NCBI RefSeq assembly: GCF_003008555.2
Contig: NZ_CP027665.1
Coordinates: 1,364,001 to 1,428,000 of the forward strand
DNA length: 64,000 nucleotides
Source of the DNA: Pukyongiella litopenaei
GTDB taxonomy: Bacteria > Pseudomonadota > Alphaproteobacteria > Rhodobacterales > Rhodobacteraceae
Reading direction: 5' to 3'
The notes beneath the pieces were generated by a model. It did not search any database and had not been told where the DNA came from. It saw only the letters and a list, made by a program, of their open reading frames with translations. This document shows, one piece after another, positions 9,330 to 17,511 of this stretch; the stretch's first letter is position 1, and each line of letters begins with the position of its first letter. A program made the position numbers and the translations under genes.

Positions 9330-9947
9330 ATGAGGTCGATCACGGTCTATGACGCTGAATTCCTGACCGCCCCGGGTGCGCCGCAGCGGTTCTGGTGCGG
9401 GCCGGAAGACCCCGACCCGCTGACCATCCAGATCGGCGCCGTTCGCCTGTCGCTGGAGCCGCCCTTTGGCATGTCACAACCGGAGAGCTGGCCGGTGCGG
9501 CCGGTGGACCGCCACGGCAGGGTGGTGCCGGTCGATCCGCTGGTGACACGGCTGACGGGGCTGGGCGATGCGGACCTGGCCCGCGGCCTGCCGCTGACCG
9601 ACGCGCTGCGGGCGCTCGACCGTTTTTCGCAGGGCGATCCGCTGTTCGCCTGGGGCAAGGACGAGCTGCTGACGCTGGCCGCGTCGCTGTTTGTCGAACA
9701 GGTGCCATCGCCGATCCCGGCCACGCGGTTTCGCAGCGCGGTGCCGCTGCTGGTCCGGGCAGGCGAGACCCGCGAAACCGTCGAGGGCCTTCGCAGCCAC
9801 ACGATCTGCGCGCATTTCGGGCTGGCATCGCCGGGCCGGGCCCATGATGCGGCGGGCGATGCGCAGGCGGTCGCAACCGTGCTTGGCCATCTGCTCGGGG
9901 CAGGCCGCCTGCGACCCGGCGATTTTGCCGGCCCGGCCCCGGCTTGA
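9330..9947 (+). CDS. DEDDh 3'-5' exonuclease-like protein
   Basis: 205 aa DnaQ-fold protein. Exo I reads VYDAEFL (Asp8 and Glu10) and Exo III reads RAHDAAGDAQ (His and Asp near 173-179). The start ATG lies one base after the dgcA stop. No extra domains are visible, so it is not a Pol III epsilon subunit with a polymerase-binding tail. Placement inside a D-amino-acid operon is unexplained; it may be a passenger carried by translational coupling. Confidence 0.7.
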   Translation: MRSITVYDAEFLTAPGAPQRFWCGPEDPDPLTIQIGAVRLSLEPPFGMSQPESWPVRPVDRHGRVVPVDPLVTRLTGLGDADLARGLPLTDALRALDRFSQGDPLFAWGKDELLTLAASLFVEQVPSPIPATRFRSAVPLLVRAGETRETVEGLRSHTICAHFGLASPGRAHDAAGDAQAVATVLGHLLGAGRLRPGDFAGPAPA

Positions 9948-10002
9948 CGCCGGCGCGCGGAGCCACGATGAAAGACCTCAACGAAACGGAAAGGAAACCG
10001 GG

Positions 10003-10866
10003 ATGTCCCGCACCGTCTATCTGAATGGCGATTACCTGCCCGAGACCGAGGCCAGGGTGTCGATCTTCGACCGCGGCTTCCTGATGGCCGACGGGGTTTA
10101 CGAAGTCACCAGCGTGCTGGACGGCAAGCTGATCGATTTCGACGGGCACGCGGTCCGGCTCGAGCGTAGCCTGCGCGAACTGGACATGGACAGCCCGGTG
10201 ACCAGGGACGAGCTGCTCGCGATCCACCGGGAACTGGTGGCGCGCAACGGCATCACGGACGGCATGATCTATCTGCAGATCACGCGTGGTGCCCCGGATG
10301 ACCGCGATTTCGTCTTTCCCGATCCCGAAACCACGCCGCCGACGATCGTGCTGTTCACCCAGAACAAGCCAGGGCTGGCCGACAATCCGGCTGCCAGGGT
10401 CGGGATCAAGGTGATCGGCATCGAGGATCAGCGCTGGGGACGGCGCGACATCAAGACCGTGCAACTGCTCTACCCGTCGCTGGGCAAGATGATGGCCAAG
10501 AAGGCCGGCGCCGACGATGCCTGGATGATCGAGGACGGGATGGTGACCGAGGGCACCAGCAACAACGCCTATATCGTCAAGGGCGGCAAGATCATCACCC
10601 GCGCCCTGTCCAACGACATTCTGCACGGGATCACCCGCGCCGCCGTGCTGCGCTTTGCCCGCGAAGCGCAGATGGAGGTCGAGGAACGCAGTTTCTCGAT
10701 CGACGAGGCCCGCGCGGCGGACGAGGCGTTCATCACCTCGGCCAGCACCTTTGTCATGCCGGTGGTGGAACTCGACGGGCAGCCCGTGGGCAATGGCCAG
10801 CCGGGGCCGGTCGCCGCGCGGCTGCGCGAAATCTACCTGGACGAAAGCCGCAAGGCCGCGATCTGA
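10003..10866 (+). CDS. dat: D-amino-acid aminotransferase (class IV PLP)
   Basis: 287 aa fold-type IV aminotransferase. The N-terminus VYLNGDYLPETEARVSIFDR is typical of D-alanine/D-amino-acid transaminases. The PLP-binding lysine is Lys151 in RRDIKTVQLL, and the cofactor-binding MVTEGTSNNAY follows. The ATG at 10003 has AAGGAAACCGGG upstream; an in-frame extension back to 9691 is the shadow of the exonuclease. Expected reaction: D-amino acid plus 2-oxoglutarate gives a keto acid plus D-glutamate. That D-glutamate would feed DgcN/DgcA, a coherent D-amino-acid catabolic operon. Confidence 0.85.
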   Translation: MSRTVYLNGDYLPETEARVSIFDRGFLMADGVYEVTSVLDGKLIDFDGHAVRLERSLRELDMDSPVTRDELLAIHRELVARNGITDGMIYLQITRGAPDDRDFVFPDPETTPPTIVLFTQNKPGLADNPAARVGIKVIGIEDQRWGRRDIKTVQLLYPSLGKMMAKKAGADDAWMIEDGMVTEGTSNNAYIVKGGKIITRALSNDILHGITRAAVLRFAREAQMEVEERSFSIDEARAADEAFITSASTFVMPVVELDGQPVGNGQPGPVAARLREIYLDESRKAAI

Positions 10867-10893
10867 CCGGGGCCGGGCGCCCCGGCGTCCGGC

Positions 10894-11643
10894 TCAGATG
10901 ATCCACAGCAGCAGCGAGTCGGGCCAGAGCAGGCTCAGCCCCAGCGTGACCGCGTTTTCGAACAGGGTCCCCAGAACCGCCAGCATCGCCAGCCCGGTCA
11001 GGAACGGTTTCCAGGTCAGCCGCCGGTCGATCCGGTAGAGGTTGATCGCGGCGACCACCGCCAGCCCTGCCCACAGCGCATCGAACAGGTGGGTATGGGC
11101 CATGCCCCAGAACTGCGAGGTCTGCGAGGTTTGCGGGTTCGTGGCCAGCAGCGGCAGCAGGTGCTGGCTCGACGCGTAATAGGCGGTGTTCAGCAGGTTG
11201 CCCAGCGCCCCGAATCCGATCATCAGCGCCCAGTATTGCGCCGGTTCGGTGCTGCCCTCGGTCCGGCGCGACCAGTAATGCACGGTGGGCCAGGCCGGCA
11301 GCAGCAGCAGAACCAGCCAGAACAGCACCAGCACCTCGGCAAAGACCGGGTTCTGCGCCGTTTCCAGCACCGCGAACACGCCCTGCCGCCCGGTTTCGTC
11401 CACGGCACCGGACGGGTTGTAGAACGACGTGCCGACCACATACTGGATCAGCAGCGACCACGCGAAGAGATTGACCATCGCCTGCCGGGCGCCGGGATCG
11501 CGGGTCAGGCGATAATAGCGCAGCGGCGCCGTGACGAACCGCATCAGCACCGGGGCAAAGCCGAAGAAGGACAGGAACAGGGACAGCAGGATCGGCACCG
11601 GCGTTGCGGTGCGGGCGCCGGTGCGAACGCGGTGAAGGAACAT
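10894..11643 (-). CDS. Polytopic membrane protein of unknown function
   Basis: 249 aa integral membrane protein with roughly six hydrophobic segments (ILLSLFLSFFGFAPVLM; MVNLFAWSLLIQYVVG; AEVLVLFWLVLLLLPAW; YWALMIGFGALGNLL; HLFDALWAGLAVVAAI; FLTGLAMLAVLGTLFENAV). Histidines occur in AHTHLFD and HYWSRR, but I see no family motif that I can name. The start at 11643 follows GCGAGG. It is convergent with the dat operon and lies downstream of the DUF1244 gene. Function not assigned. Confidence 0.6.
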   Translation of the reverse strand: MFLHRVRTGARTATPVPILLSLFLSFFGFAPVLMRFVTAPLRYYRLTRDPGARQAMVNLFAWSLLIQYVVGTSFYNPSGAVDETGRQGVFAVLETAQNPVFAEVLVLFWLVLLLLPAWPTVHYWSRRTEGSTEPAQYWALMIGFGALGNLLNTAYYASSQHLLPLLATNPQTSQTSQFWGMAHTHLFDALWAGLAVVAAINLYRIDRRLTWKPFLTGLAMLAVLGTLFENAVTLGLSLLWPDSLLLWII

Positions 11644-11706
11644 CGGTGGCCTCGCTGGTTGAACCAGCACCACTTTCCCGGCTAACCGCCGGGATTCAAC
11701 CGCAAA

Positions 11707-12021
11707 TCATTTCCTGTCGATGACGTTCTCGCGGAACGAGACCTCGAACTCGGCCTGCTGCTCGGCGCTGGCCTCGGTCTGGAACGCCGCCTTCCAGTCG
11801 TCATAGGGCATGCCATAGAAGATCTCGCGCGCCTGCGCCTTGTCGATGTCGATGCCGCGGTCGGTGGCGGCCTCCTGGTACCAGCGCGACAGGCAATTGC
11901 GGCAGAACCCGGCCAGGTTCATCAGGTCGATATTCTGCACGTCGGACCGGTCGTCCATCAGGTGCCTGCGCAGCCGGCGAAAGGCGGCGGCTTCGATCTC
12001 GGTCTGGGTCTGCTTGTCCAT
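11707..12021 (-). CDS. DUF1244 family protein
   Basis: 104 aa small cytoplasmic protein with the DUF1244 pattern NLAGFCRNCLSRWYQEAA ... GMPYDDWKA. The conserved Cys pair CRNC and the Trp-Tyr are present. Start 12021 (MDKQTQTE) gives the normal family length of about 100 residues; the longer frame upstream is GC-rich read-through. Biochemical function is unknown for the family. Confidence 0.75.
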   Translation of the reverse strand: MDKQTQTEIEAAAFRRLRRHLMDDRSDVQNIDLMNLAGFCRNCLSRWYQEAATDRGIDIDKAQAREIFYGMPYDDWKAAFQTEASAEQQAEFEVSFRENVIDRK

Positions 12022-12111
12022 GTCAGGCTCCGCTGCGGCCGGGGTTGCGCCCGTTCCCCTGCCTAGCAATCCGCGCCCGCCAAGGCAACGGCACCGGCGG
12101 TCACGCCGGGG

Positions 12112-12849
12112 TCACAGCCCCGAGACGCCCAGCGCGTCCTGCAACACCACCGCCAGCCGTCCGGCCCAGTGTTTCTGGCCCGCGCTGTCGGCAATCAGGT
12201 CGTTGCGCAGTTCGATCAGCACGTTGGGCCGGTGATGCGCAGTGCAGTGCCGGTCGATCGCATCGCCCGGCAGATAGCCGGTATAGGGCTGGTTGACGCC
12301 CACGCACAGATCGTCCTCGGCCCGCAGCCGGTCGATCAGCGGCGCCGAGAACCGTTCGTCATCGGTATGCAGCACGCCGACATGCCAGGGCCGGGGATCG
12401 CGCCCGCGCAGCTGCCGGGTAAAGGAATGAACCGACACGATCACCGCATGGGGCAGCGCCGCCATCCGCGCGAGGGTGTCGTGATACGGGCGGTAGCACA
12501 GGTTCAGGCGCCGTTCGATCTCGGCCCGGTCCGCGCCGCGGTTGGCGGGGATGATCGACCCGTCATAGAGCTTCATCACCAGCGTCGGATCGTCCTCGCC
12601 CCGGTTAGGGTCGATCACGAGGCGCGAGAAATTGGCCGCCACCGCCGGCGCGTCCAGCGCCTGCGCCAGCTGCTGCGCCACCCCCCAGGCGCCCACGTCA
12701 TAGGCGATGTGGCGCTCCATGTCCTCGTGCGGCAGGCCCAGATCGCCGCCGGCGACCTGCGGCGGCACGCAGTTGGTGGCGTGATCGCAGGTGATCAGCC
12801 AGCGGCCGGGGCGGTTCTCGCCGATCAGGTAACAGGGGGAATACGTCAT
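12112..12849 (-). CDS. N-formylglutamate amidohydrolase family protein
   Basis: 245 aa member of the FGase (HutG-type) fold. Visible conserved pieces are LITCDHATNCVP near the N-terminus (metal-binding His and Asp), ANFSRLVIDPNR, VSVHSFTRQL, and VLIELRNDLI with the conserved Glu and Arg. No hut genes are adjacent. Because the D-amino-acid operon about 2 kb away would yield N-acyl-glutamate, a deacylase role in that pathway is a possible alternative, as inference only. The start at 12849 gives the expected size. Confidence 0.8.
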   Translation of the reverse strand: MTYSPCYLIGENRPGRWLITCDHATNCVPPQVAGGDLGLPHEDMERHIAYDVGAWGVAQQLAQALDAPAVAANFSRLVIDPNRGEDDPTLVMKLYDGSIIPANRGADRAEIERRLNLCYRPYHDTLARMAALPHAVIVSVHSFTRQLRGRDPRPWHVGVLHTDDERFSAPLIDRLRAEDDLCVGVNQPYTGYLPGDAIDRHCTAHHRPNVLIELRNDLIADSAGQKHWAGRLAVVLQDALGVSGL

Positions 12850-12973
12850 GTGCCTGTGATGTTGTTGCCCGAACCAATAGGCCAGTTGTCCGCCAATGGG
12901 AATTGGGCCATAAGCGGAACAGCCGTGTTTGCGGTAACAACCTGCCGGCTTGGGGACCAAAGGGGCGATAAGG

Positions 12974-14419
12974 ATGAGAAGAGAGCGCAACGTCAAGATC
13001 GTGGCCACGCTGGGCCCGGCATCGTCCAGCTATGATGTCATCCGGGCGCTGCACGAGGCGGGCGCCGACGTGTTCCGCCTGAACATGAGCCACGGCACCC
13101 ATGACGAGATCGCCAGCCGGCATCGGATCATTCGCCAGGTCGAAGAGGACCTGGACAGCCCGATCGCGATTCTCGCGGACCTGCAGGGGCCGAAACTGCG
13201 CGTGGGAGAGTTCGCCGAAGGGGCGCATGACCTGGCCGACGGCGCGTCCTTCCGGCTCGATCTCGATGCGGCGCCGGGCGACGCGCGCCGCGTCCAGCTG
13301 CCGCATCCCGAGATCTTCGCCGCGCTCAGCCCCGGCGCCACGCTGCTGGTGAATGACGGCAAGATCCGCCTGAAGGTCGCGAACTGCGGCGACGATTTCG
13401 CCGATTGCGAGGTGATCGCGGGCGGCACGATCTCGGACCGCAAGGGCGTGAACGTGCCCGACGCGGTGCTGCCGCTGGCGGCGCTGTCCGAAAAGGACCG
13501 CGCCGACCTGGAATTCGTCTGCGGGCTGGGTGTCGACTGGCTGGCGTTGTCCTTTGTCCAGCGCGCGGCGGATGTGCGCGAGGCGCGGGACCTGGCCGCC
13601 GGCCGCGCCGCGATCCTGTCGAAGATCGAGAAACCCGCCGCGGTGGCCAGTTTCGACGACATCCTCGAGGCCTCCGACGGGATCATGGTCGCCCGTGGCG
13701 ATCTGGGCGTCGAACTGCCGGTTCAGGCGGTGCCGCCGATCCAGAAACGGCTGGTGCGCCGCTGCCGCGCCGCCGCCAAGCCGGTGATCGTGGCCACCCA
13801 GATGCTGGAAAGCATGATCGAAAGCCCGATGCCGACCCGTGCCGAGGTTTCCGACGTGGCCACCGCCATCTACGAAGGCGCCGACGCGGTGATGCTCAGC
13901 GCCGAATCGGCGGCCGGGAACTACCCGGTCGAGGCGGTGGAAACGATGGACAAGGTCGCCGCCGAGGTCGAAACCGACCCGAATTATACCCAGATCATCG
14001 CCTCGTCGCGCACCGCCAAGGGCGACAGCGTGGCCGACGCCATCGTGGCCGCCGCCCGCGAGATCGCGGAAAAGACCGATATCAAGGCGATCTGCTGCTA
14101 TACCCAGAGCGGCACCACCGCGCTTCTGACCGCGCGGGAACGCCCCGGCGTGCCGATCATCGCCCTGACCAGCCTGCGCGGCACCGCCCGGCGCCTGTGC
14201 CTGAGCTGGGGCTGCAACTGCGTGATGGCCGATGAAATGGACCGGTTCAAGACAGCGGTCATCAACGCCACCCGCGCCGCCCGTTCGGGCGGTTTCGCCA
14301 GCGGAACCGACCAGATCGTGATCACCGCCGGGGTGCCTTACAACGTGCCCGGCACGACGAATATCCTGCGCGTCGCCCCCTGCGACGAACGGCTGATCTA
14401 CCGGACCGACCCCGACTGA
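12974..14419 (+). CDS. pyk: Pyruvate kinase
   Basis: 481 aa glycolytic enzyme converting phosphoenolpyruvate and ADP to pyruvate and ATP. The N-terminus KIVATLGPAS, the substrate loop RLNMSHG, the active-site lysine in ILSKIEKPAAV, the metal-binding MVARGDLGVEL, and the domain-A motif VATQMLESMI are all present. The C-terminal allosteric domain ends with FVxTAGVP-like QIVITAGVPYNVPGTTN. The start ATG at 12974 lies in MRRERNVKIV; an upstream in-frame ATG would add eight atypical residues. Confidence 0.95.
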   Translation: MRRERNVKIVATLGPASSSYDVIRALHEAGADVFRLNMSHGTHDEIASRHRIIRQVEEDLDSPIAILADLQGPKLRVGEFAEGAHDLADGASFRLDLDAAPGDARRVQLPHPEIFAALSPGATLLVNDGKIRLKVANCGDDFADCEVIAGGTISDRKGVNVPDAVLPLAALSEKDRADLEFVCGLGVDWLALSFVQRAADVREARDLAAGRAAILSKIEKPAAVASFDDILEASDGIMVARGDLGVELPVQAVPPIQKRLVRRCRAAAKPVIVATQMLESMIESPMPTRAEVSDVATAIYEGADAVMLSAESAAGNYPVEAVETMDKVAAEVETDPNYTQIIASSRTAKGDSVADAIVAAAREIAEKTDIKAICCYTQSGTTALLTARERPGVPIIALTSLRGTARRLCLSWGCNCVMADEMDRFKTAVINATRAARSGGFASGTDQIVITAGVPYNVPGTTNILRVAPCDERLIYRTDPD

Positions 14420-14534
14420 CACTGTCTGGCCCGGACCGCCCCCTGGTGACGCCCTGTTAGCGACGTTTGCGGAAACCGATTCTGCAAAGGGCCGGTTTCG
14501 TCCTATTCTGGGGCGAATCGCAGCGGAGCCCCAC

Positions 14535-14759
14535 ATGACCCCGGAAATCGCGCTCGTTATCGGACTGGTGCTCGCCGCGATGGTGATCCCGTCGGCCTTT
14601 TCCGACTTTGCCGCGCGGCGCCCGCCGCGCACAACGGCGCTGGTCGCGCTGGTGGCGGGGCTGCTGGTCTGGTATGCGCTGCGCACCGTTCCAGGCGGGC
14701 TGACCCTGTCCGAAATCCCGGATGCGTTCTTTGACGGCATCGGCCAGATCCTGCACTGA
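14535..14759 (+). CDS. Small two-helix membrane protein
   Basis: 74 aa protein with two hydrophobic helices ([19 protein letters not shown] and [17 protein letters not shown]) joined by a short basic loop (AARRPPR). An SD-like CGGAG sits at 14524-14528. It lies between pyk and rpmI on the same strand. No recognisable family; its compact size and codon use like its neighbours suggest a real gene. Confidence 0.6.
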   Translation: MTPEIALVIGLVLAAMVIPSAFSDFAARRPPRTTALVALVAGLLVWYALRTVPGGLTLSEIPDAFFDGIGQILH

Positions 14760-14884
14760 GGCTGCCCGGAAAATTCGCTTGCGCGTGCGCCATTCATTGC
14801 GTAAACGGCCCATCTGACCGCGCGACCGGCCCAAGCGGCATGCCGAGTCGCGTGTTAACCGAACCCGACGAACAGGAGACGGAA

Positions 14885-15085
14885 ATGCCCAAGATGAAGA
14901 CCAAGTCGAGCGCCAAGAAGCGCTTCAAGGTGACTGGAACCGGTAAGGTCCTGTCGGCCCAGGCCGGCAAGCGCCACGGCATGATCAAGCGGACCAAGAA
15001 GTTCATCCGCGACGCCCGCGGCACCACCACCCTGTCCGCCCCCGACGCCAAGATCGTCAAGGGCTACATGCCCTACGACCGCTAA
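14885..15085 (+). CDS. rpmI: 50S ribosomal protein L35
   Basis: 66 aa. [20 protein letters not shown] is the standard L35 N-terminus, with highly basic composition and the C-terminal MPYDR. ACAGGAGACGG precedes the ATG. It binds 23S rRNA in the large subunit. It is followed after 14 bases by rplT, the usual rpmI-rplT pair; infC is not in front here. Confidence 0.97.
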   Translation: MPKMKTKSSAKKRFKVTGTGKVLSAQAGKRHGMIKRTKKFIRDARGTTTLSAPDAKIVKGYMPYDR

Positions 15086-15099
15086 GAGGAGATACGCTC

Positions 15100-15465
15100 A
15101 TGTCCCGCGTCAAAGGTGGAACCACGACCCACGCCCGCCACAAGAAAGTGGTCAAGGCCGCCAAAGGTTACTATGGCCGCCGCAAGAACACCTTCAAGGT
15201 GGCCCGTCAGGCCGTCGACAAGGCCAACCAGTATGCGACCCGCGACCGCAAGAACCGCAAGCGCAACTTCCGCGCCCTGTGGATCCAGCGGATCAACGCC
15301 GCCGTCCGCGCCCATGACGAGGCGCTGACGTATTCGCGCTTCATCAACGGCCTGTCGCTGGCCGGGATCGAAGTGGACCGCAAGGTTCTGGCCGACCTGG
15401 CCGTGCACGAACCCGAAGCGTTCGGCGCCATCGTCGAAAAGGCCAAGGGCGCGCTGGCCGCGTAA
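15100..15465 (+). CDS. rplT: 50S ribosomal protein L20
   Basis: 121 aa. It starts [19 protein letters not shown] and continues with the very basic arm [21 protein letters not shown] and the globular domain [18 protein letters not shown] typical of L20. GAGGAGATA precedes the ATG. L20 is an early assembly protein of the 50S subunit and often autoregulates rpmI-rplT; no autoregulatory site is obvious here. A terminator follows. Confidence 0.97.
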   Translation: MSRVKGGTTTHARHKKVVKAAKGYYGRRKNTFKVARQAVDKANQYATRDRKNRKRNFRALWIQRINAAVRAHDEALTYSRFINGLSLAGIEVDRKVLADLAVHEPEAFGAIVEKAKGALAA

Positions 15466-15488
15466 CCGCCGCCATAGCCGATAGTCCA

Positions 15489-15515
15489 GGGCCGTCCCGC
15501 CGGGGCGGCCCTTTT
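15489..15515 (+). terminator. Rho-independent terminator after rplT
   Basis: GGGCCG at 15489-15494 pairs with CGGCCC at 15506-15511, with further GC pairing inside, followed by TTTT at 15512-15515. It closes the rpmI-rplT unit. Confidence 0.8.
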
Positions 15516-15578
15516 CCTTGCCATGGTTGTCACGCGCGGCCCGATCGGGTATCGGCCAGTTGTCAGGACAAGGAGATC

Positions 15579-15653
15579 TATGCGCAGAAGCTCTGGGGTC
15601 ACCCGCGAGACGGGTCCGACGGCCGGGTGGCCGAACCAAACTTGCTGCGCATA
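15579..15653 (+). ncRNA. Candidate structured leader RNA upstream of the GNAT gene
   Basis: TATGCGCAG (15579-15587) is perfectly complementary to CTGCGCATA (15645-15653). Inside lie two further perfect hairpins: ACCCG-loop-CGGGT (15601-15605/15611-15615) and CGGCC-GGGT-GGCCG (15619-15623/15628-15632). The result is a three-way-junction-like fold of 75 nt. GCGCATATGCGC (15648-15659) gives an alternative hairpin competing for the 3' arm. I could not match it to a known riboswitch class. It also contains a small ORF, so it may be an attenuator. Confidence 0.4.
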
Positions 15654-15666
15654 TGCGCCTTACTGA
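15580..15666 (+). CDS. Small 28-residue ORF (possible leader peptide)
   Basis: The ATG at 15580 is preceded by a strong AAGGAG (15570-15575) with good spacing. The frame runs 28 codons (MRRSSGVTRETG...TCCAYAPY) to TGA 15664-15666, twelve bases before the GNAT start. The coding sequence coincides with the stem-loop structure at 15579-15653: its start codon lies in one arm of the outer stem. That arrangement fits a leader peptide or translational switch, but the peptide has no obvious run of one regulatory amino acid. Confidence 0.4.
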   Translation: MRRSSGVTRETGPTAGWPNQTCCAYAPY

Positions 15667-15678
15667 CAGGATAATCAC

Positions 15679-16128
15679 ATGACCAACACCTATCGCATCC
15701 GGCCCTACCGGCCGGAGGACCGGCCGCGCCTGCTGGAGATCTGGCGGAGCGCCTCGGAGATCGCGCACCCGTTTTTCACCGCCGCGCAACTGGATGACCA
15801 GCAGCGCCTCGTCGGCGACATCTATCTGGAACAGGCCGAAACCCATGTCGCGGTGGATGCCGCCGGCCAGCCGCTGGGGTTCATCGGGCTGCTCGACAAT
15901 TTCATCGGCGGGCTGTTCGTGGCCCCGGCCCTGCACGGCCGGGGCATCGGGCGCGGGCTGGTGCGCCATGCGCTGTCGGACCGGGACGGGCTGGAACTCG
16001 AGGCCTATGCCGCCAATACCGGTGCCATCGGTTTCTATCGCGGCCTCGGCTTCACCGAGATGTCGCGGCGCGGAACCGATGACAACGGCCTGCCCTTCGA
16101 ACTGGTGAGGCTGCGCCTCTCGCGCTAG
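15679..16128 (+). CDS. GNAT family N-acetyltransferase
   Basis: 149 aa single GNAT domain. Motif A is GGLFVAPALHGRGIGRGLV, with the acetyl-CoA pyrophosphate loop HGRGIG near residues 94-99. Motif B includes LEAYAANTGAIGFYRGLGF. The closest named family appears to be YjaB-like acetyltransferases. The substrate is unknown. The SD is weak (CAGGATA), and the upstream structured leader may control translation. Confidence 0.85.
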   Translation: MTNTYRIRPYRPEDRPRLLEIWRSASEIAHPFFTAAQLDDQQRLVGDIYLEQAETHVAVDAAGQPLGFIGLLDNFIGGLFVAPALHGRGIGRGLVRHALSDRDGLELEAYAANTGAIGFYRGLGFTEMSRRGTDDNGLPFELVRLRLSR

Positions 16129-16150
16129 CGGCCAGCCTCGGGCCAACGAC

Positions 16151-16182
16151 CGGCGGCGGCCCGCAGGCCGCCGCCGATTTTG
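16151..16182 (+). terminator. Rho-independent terminator after the GNAT gene
   Basis: A perfect 11-bp stem (16151-16161 with 16166-16176) with a CGCA loop is followed by ATTTTG. Located 23 bases after the GNAT stop. Confidence 0.85.
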
Positions 16183-16229
16183 CCGGTCAGCCCGGTCACT
16201 TGCGACCCGGGCGCGGCGTCGTTTCCCGG

Positions 16230-17369
16230 TCAGAGCCCGGCATACACCGCGCGCTCAAAGGCGTCGTAGGTCTCTTGCATCGGCGGTTCGACGAAGGGCA
16301 GCGACTGGGTCATGATCACCGCGGCCACGTCGCTGGCCGGGTCGAACCAGTAATGCGTGTTGCAGACCCCGGCCCAGCCCTGCGACCCGGCGCGGCGTTT
16401 GCCGGGCTGGTCGGCCTCGCTGCGCACGAAGGCAAAGCTGTGGGTGGTGCCGGGCGGAAGTTCCACATCCGCGCTGACCGCCGGCGCCACCGTGTACATG
16501 TTCTGAAAGGTCAGCCCATGCATCTGGTCGGCCAGCATCTCGGCCACGGCCGGTTCGCTCAGCACCCGTTCGCCATCCAGTTGCCCTTTGTTCAGGACCA
16601 TCCGCAGGAACCGCATGTAATCCGGCGCGGTGGAATAGAGCGCGTGCCCCATGCCGTAGACTTCCGGTTTCGGCGGCGGCGCGAGTTCGAAGGGCACGAA
16701 CGCGCCGTCCTCGCCCCGCATCGACACCTGCGCCAGCCGGTCGGTCAGCGCGTCCGGCTCAAAGGCGGTATCGCCCATGCCCAGCGGGTCGAAGATCTCC
16801 TGCTGGCAGAAGGCATCGATGCGGCGCCCGTCCACCGCCTCGACCACGCGGCCCAGCCAGTCGATCGACAGGCCATAGCCCCAGCGGGTGCCCGGATCGA
16901 AGGTCAGCGGATAGTTCAAGGATGCCAGCCTGCCGCTCAGCACCGTCGCCACCCCGGCCGCGCCGAGATAGCGCGGCACGTCCGGGTTCCAGAATTCGTA
17001 TTCGATCCCGCTGGTATGGGTGGCGAGGTTGCGCACGGTGGCGACGGTTTTCGGCGGCCGCATCACCGGGGTGTCGCCGTCCCAGCCGTCGAGCACCTGC
17101 AGGTCGTTCCACTCGGGCAGCACGTCGCCGACCGGGGTTTCCATGTCCAGCTTGCCCCGGTCCAGCAGGATCATCGCCGCCACCGAGCCGATCGCCTTGG
17201 TCATCGAGAAGATGCGGAACGCGGTATCCTCGCCCGCCGCGCGGCCCGGCGCCGCCTCGCCCGCCGCGCCGCTGAAGGTAATGCCGCCGGCATTGCCGAC
17301 CATGCCCACGGCAAAGGGCACCTTGCCTGCCGCCACGGCGTCGTCCAGAACCGCCTGTAATGTCGCCAT
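16230..17369 (-). CDS. Serine hydrolase, beta-lactamase/esterase family (class C fold)
   Basis: 379 aa. The catalytic SxxK motif is SMTK within [15 protein letters not shown]; the YxN-type tyrosine is in [11 protein letters not shown]. The third motif region HTSGIEYEF and a late [14 protein letters not shown] follow the esterase EstB/PBP-like pattern. No signal peptide is visible, so it is likely cytoplasmic. GGGAGGAAACG precedes ATG 17369. More likely an esterase or peptidase than a true beta-lactamase. It runs convergent to the GNAT gene. Confidence 0.8.
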   Translation of the reverse strand: MATLQAVLDDAVAAGKVPFAVGMVGNAGGITFSGAAGEAAPGRAAGEDTAFRIFSMTKAIGSVAAMILLDRGKLDMETPVGDVLPEWNDLQVLDGWDGDTPVMRPPKTVATVRNLATHTSGIEYEFWNPDVPRYLGAAGVATVLSGRLASLNYPLTFDPGTRWGYGLSIDWLGRVVEAVDGRRIDAFCQQEIFDPLGMGDTAFEPDALTDRLAQVSMRGEDGAFVPFELAPPPKPEVYGMGHALYSTAPDYMRFLRMVLNKGQLDGERVLSEPAVAEMLADQMHGLTFQNMYTVAPAVSADVELPPGTTHSFAFVRSEADQPGKRRAGSQGWAGVCNTHYWFDPASDVAAVIMTQSLPFVEPPMQETYDAFERAVYAGL

Positions 17370-17511
17370 CGTTTCCTCCCGTCTCAACGATACGGCGCCA
17401 CCCTATCGGCGGCCCCGCCCCGCGTCCACGCCCCTGCCCGCCTGCTTGCAATCGCCCGGCGGGGCGGCTAGCAGGTCACGGACCAACCGGGGCCCATTTC
17501 GGAGGATTGTC

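Noticed and set aside
6950-9343. Very long minus-strand open frame continuing upstream of mcl1 (about 800 extra codons)
   Set aside because: It is antisense to dgcN and dgcA, which have clear motifs; only the 318-codon mcl1 part from 6949 is real.
15579-15653. tRNA candidate because of 75-nt length and closing stem
   Set aside because: No T-loop GTTCGA sequence, no CCA end, and the stem sizes do not fit a cloverleaf.
16230-17369. Antibiotic-resistance beta-lactamase
   Set aside because: No signal peptide and esterase/EstB-like pattern; the SxxK motif alone does not indicate resistance.
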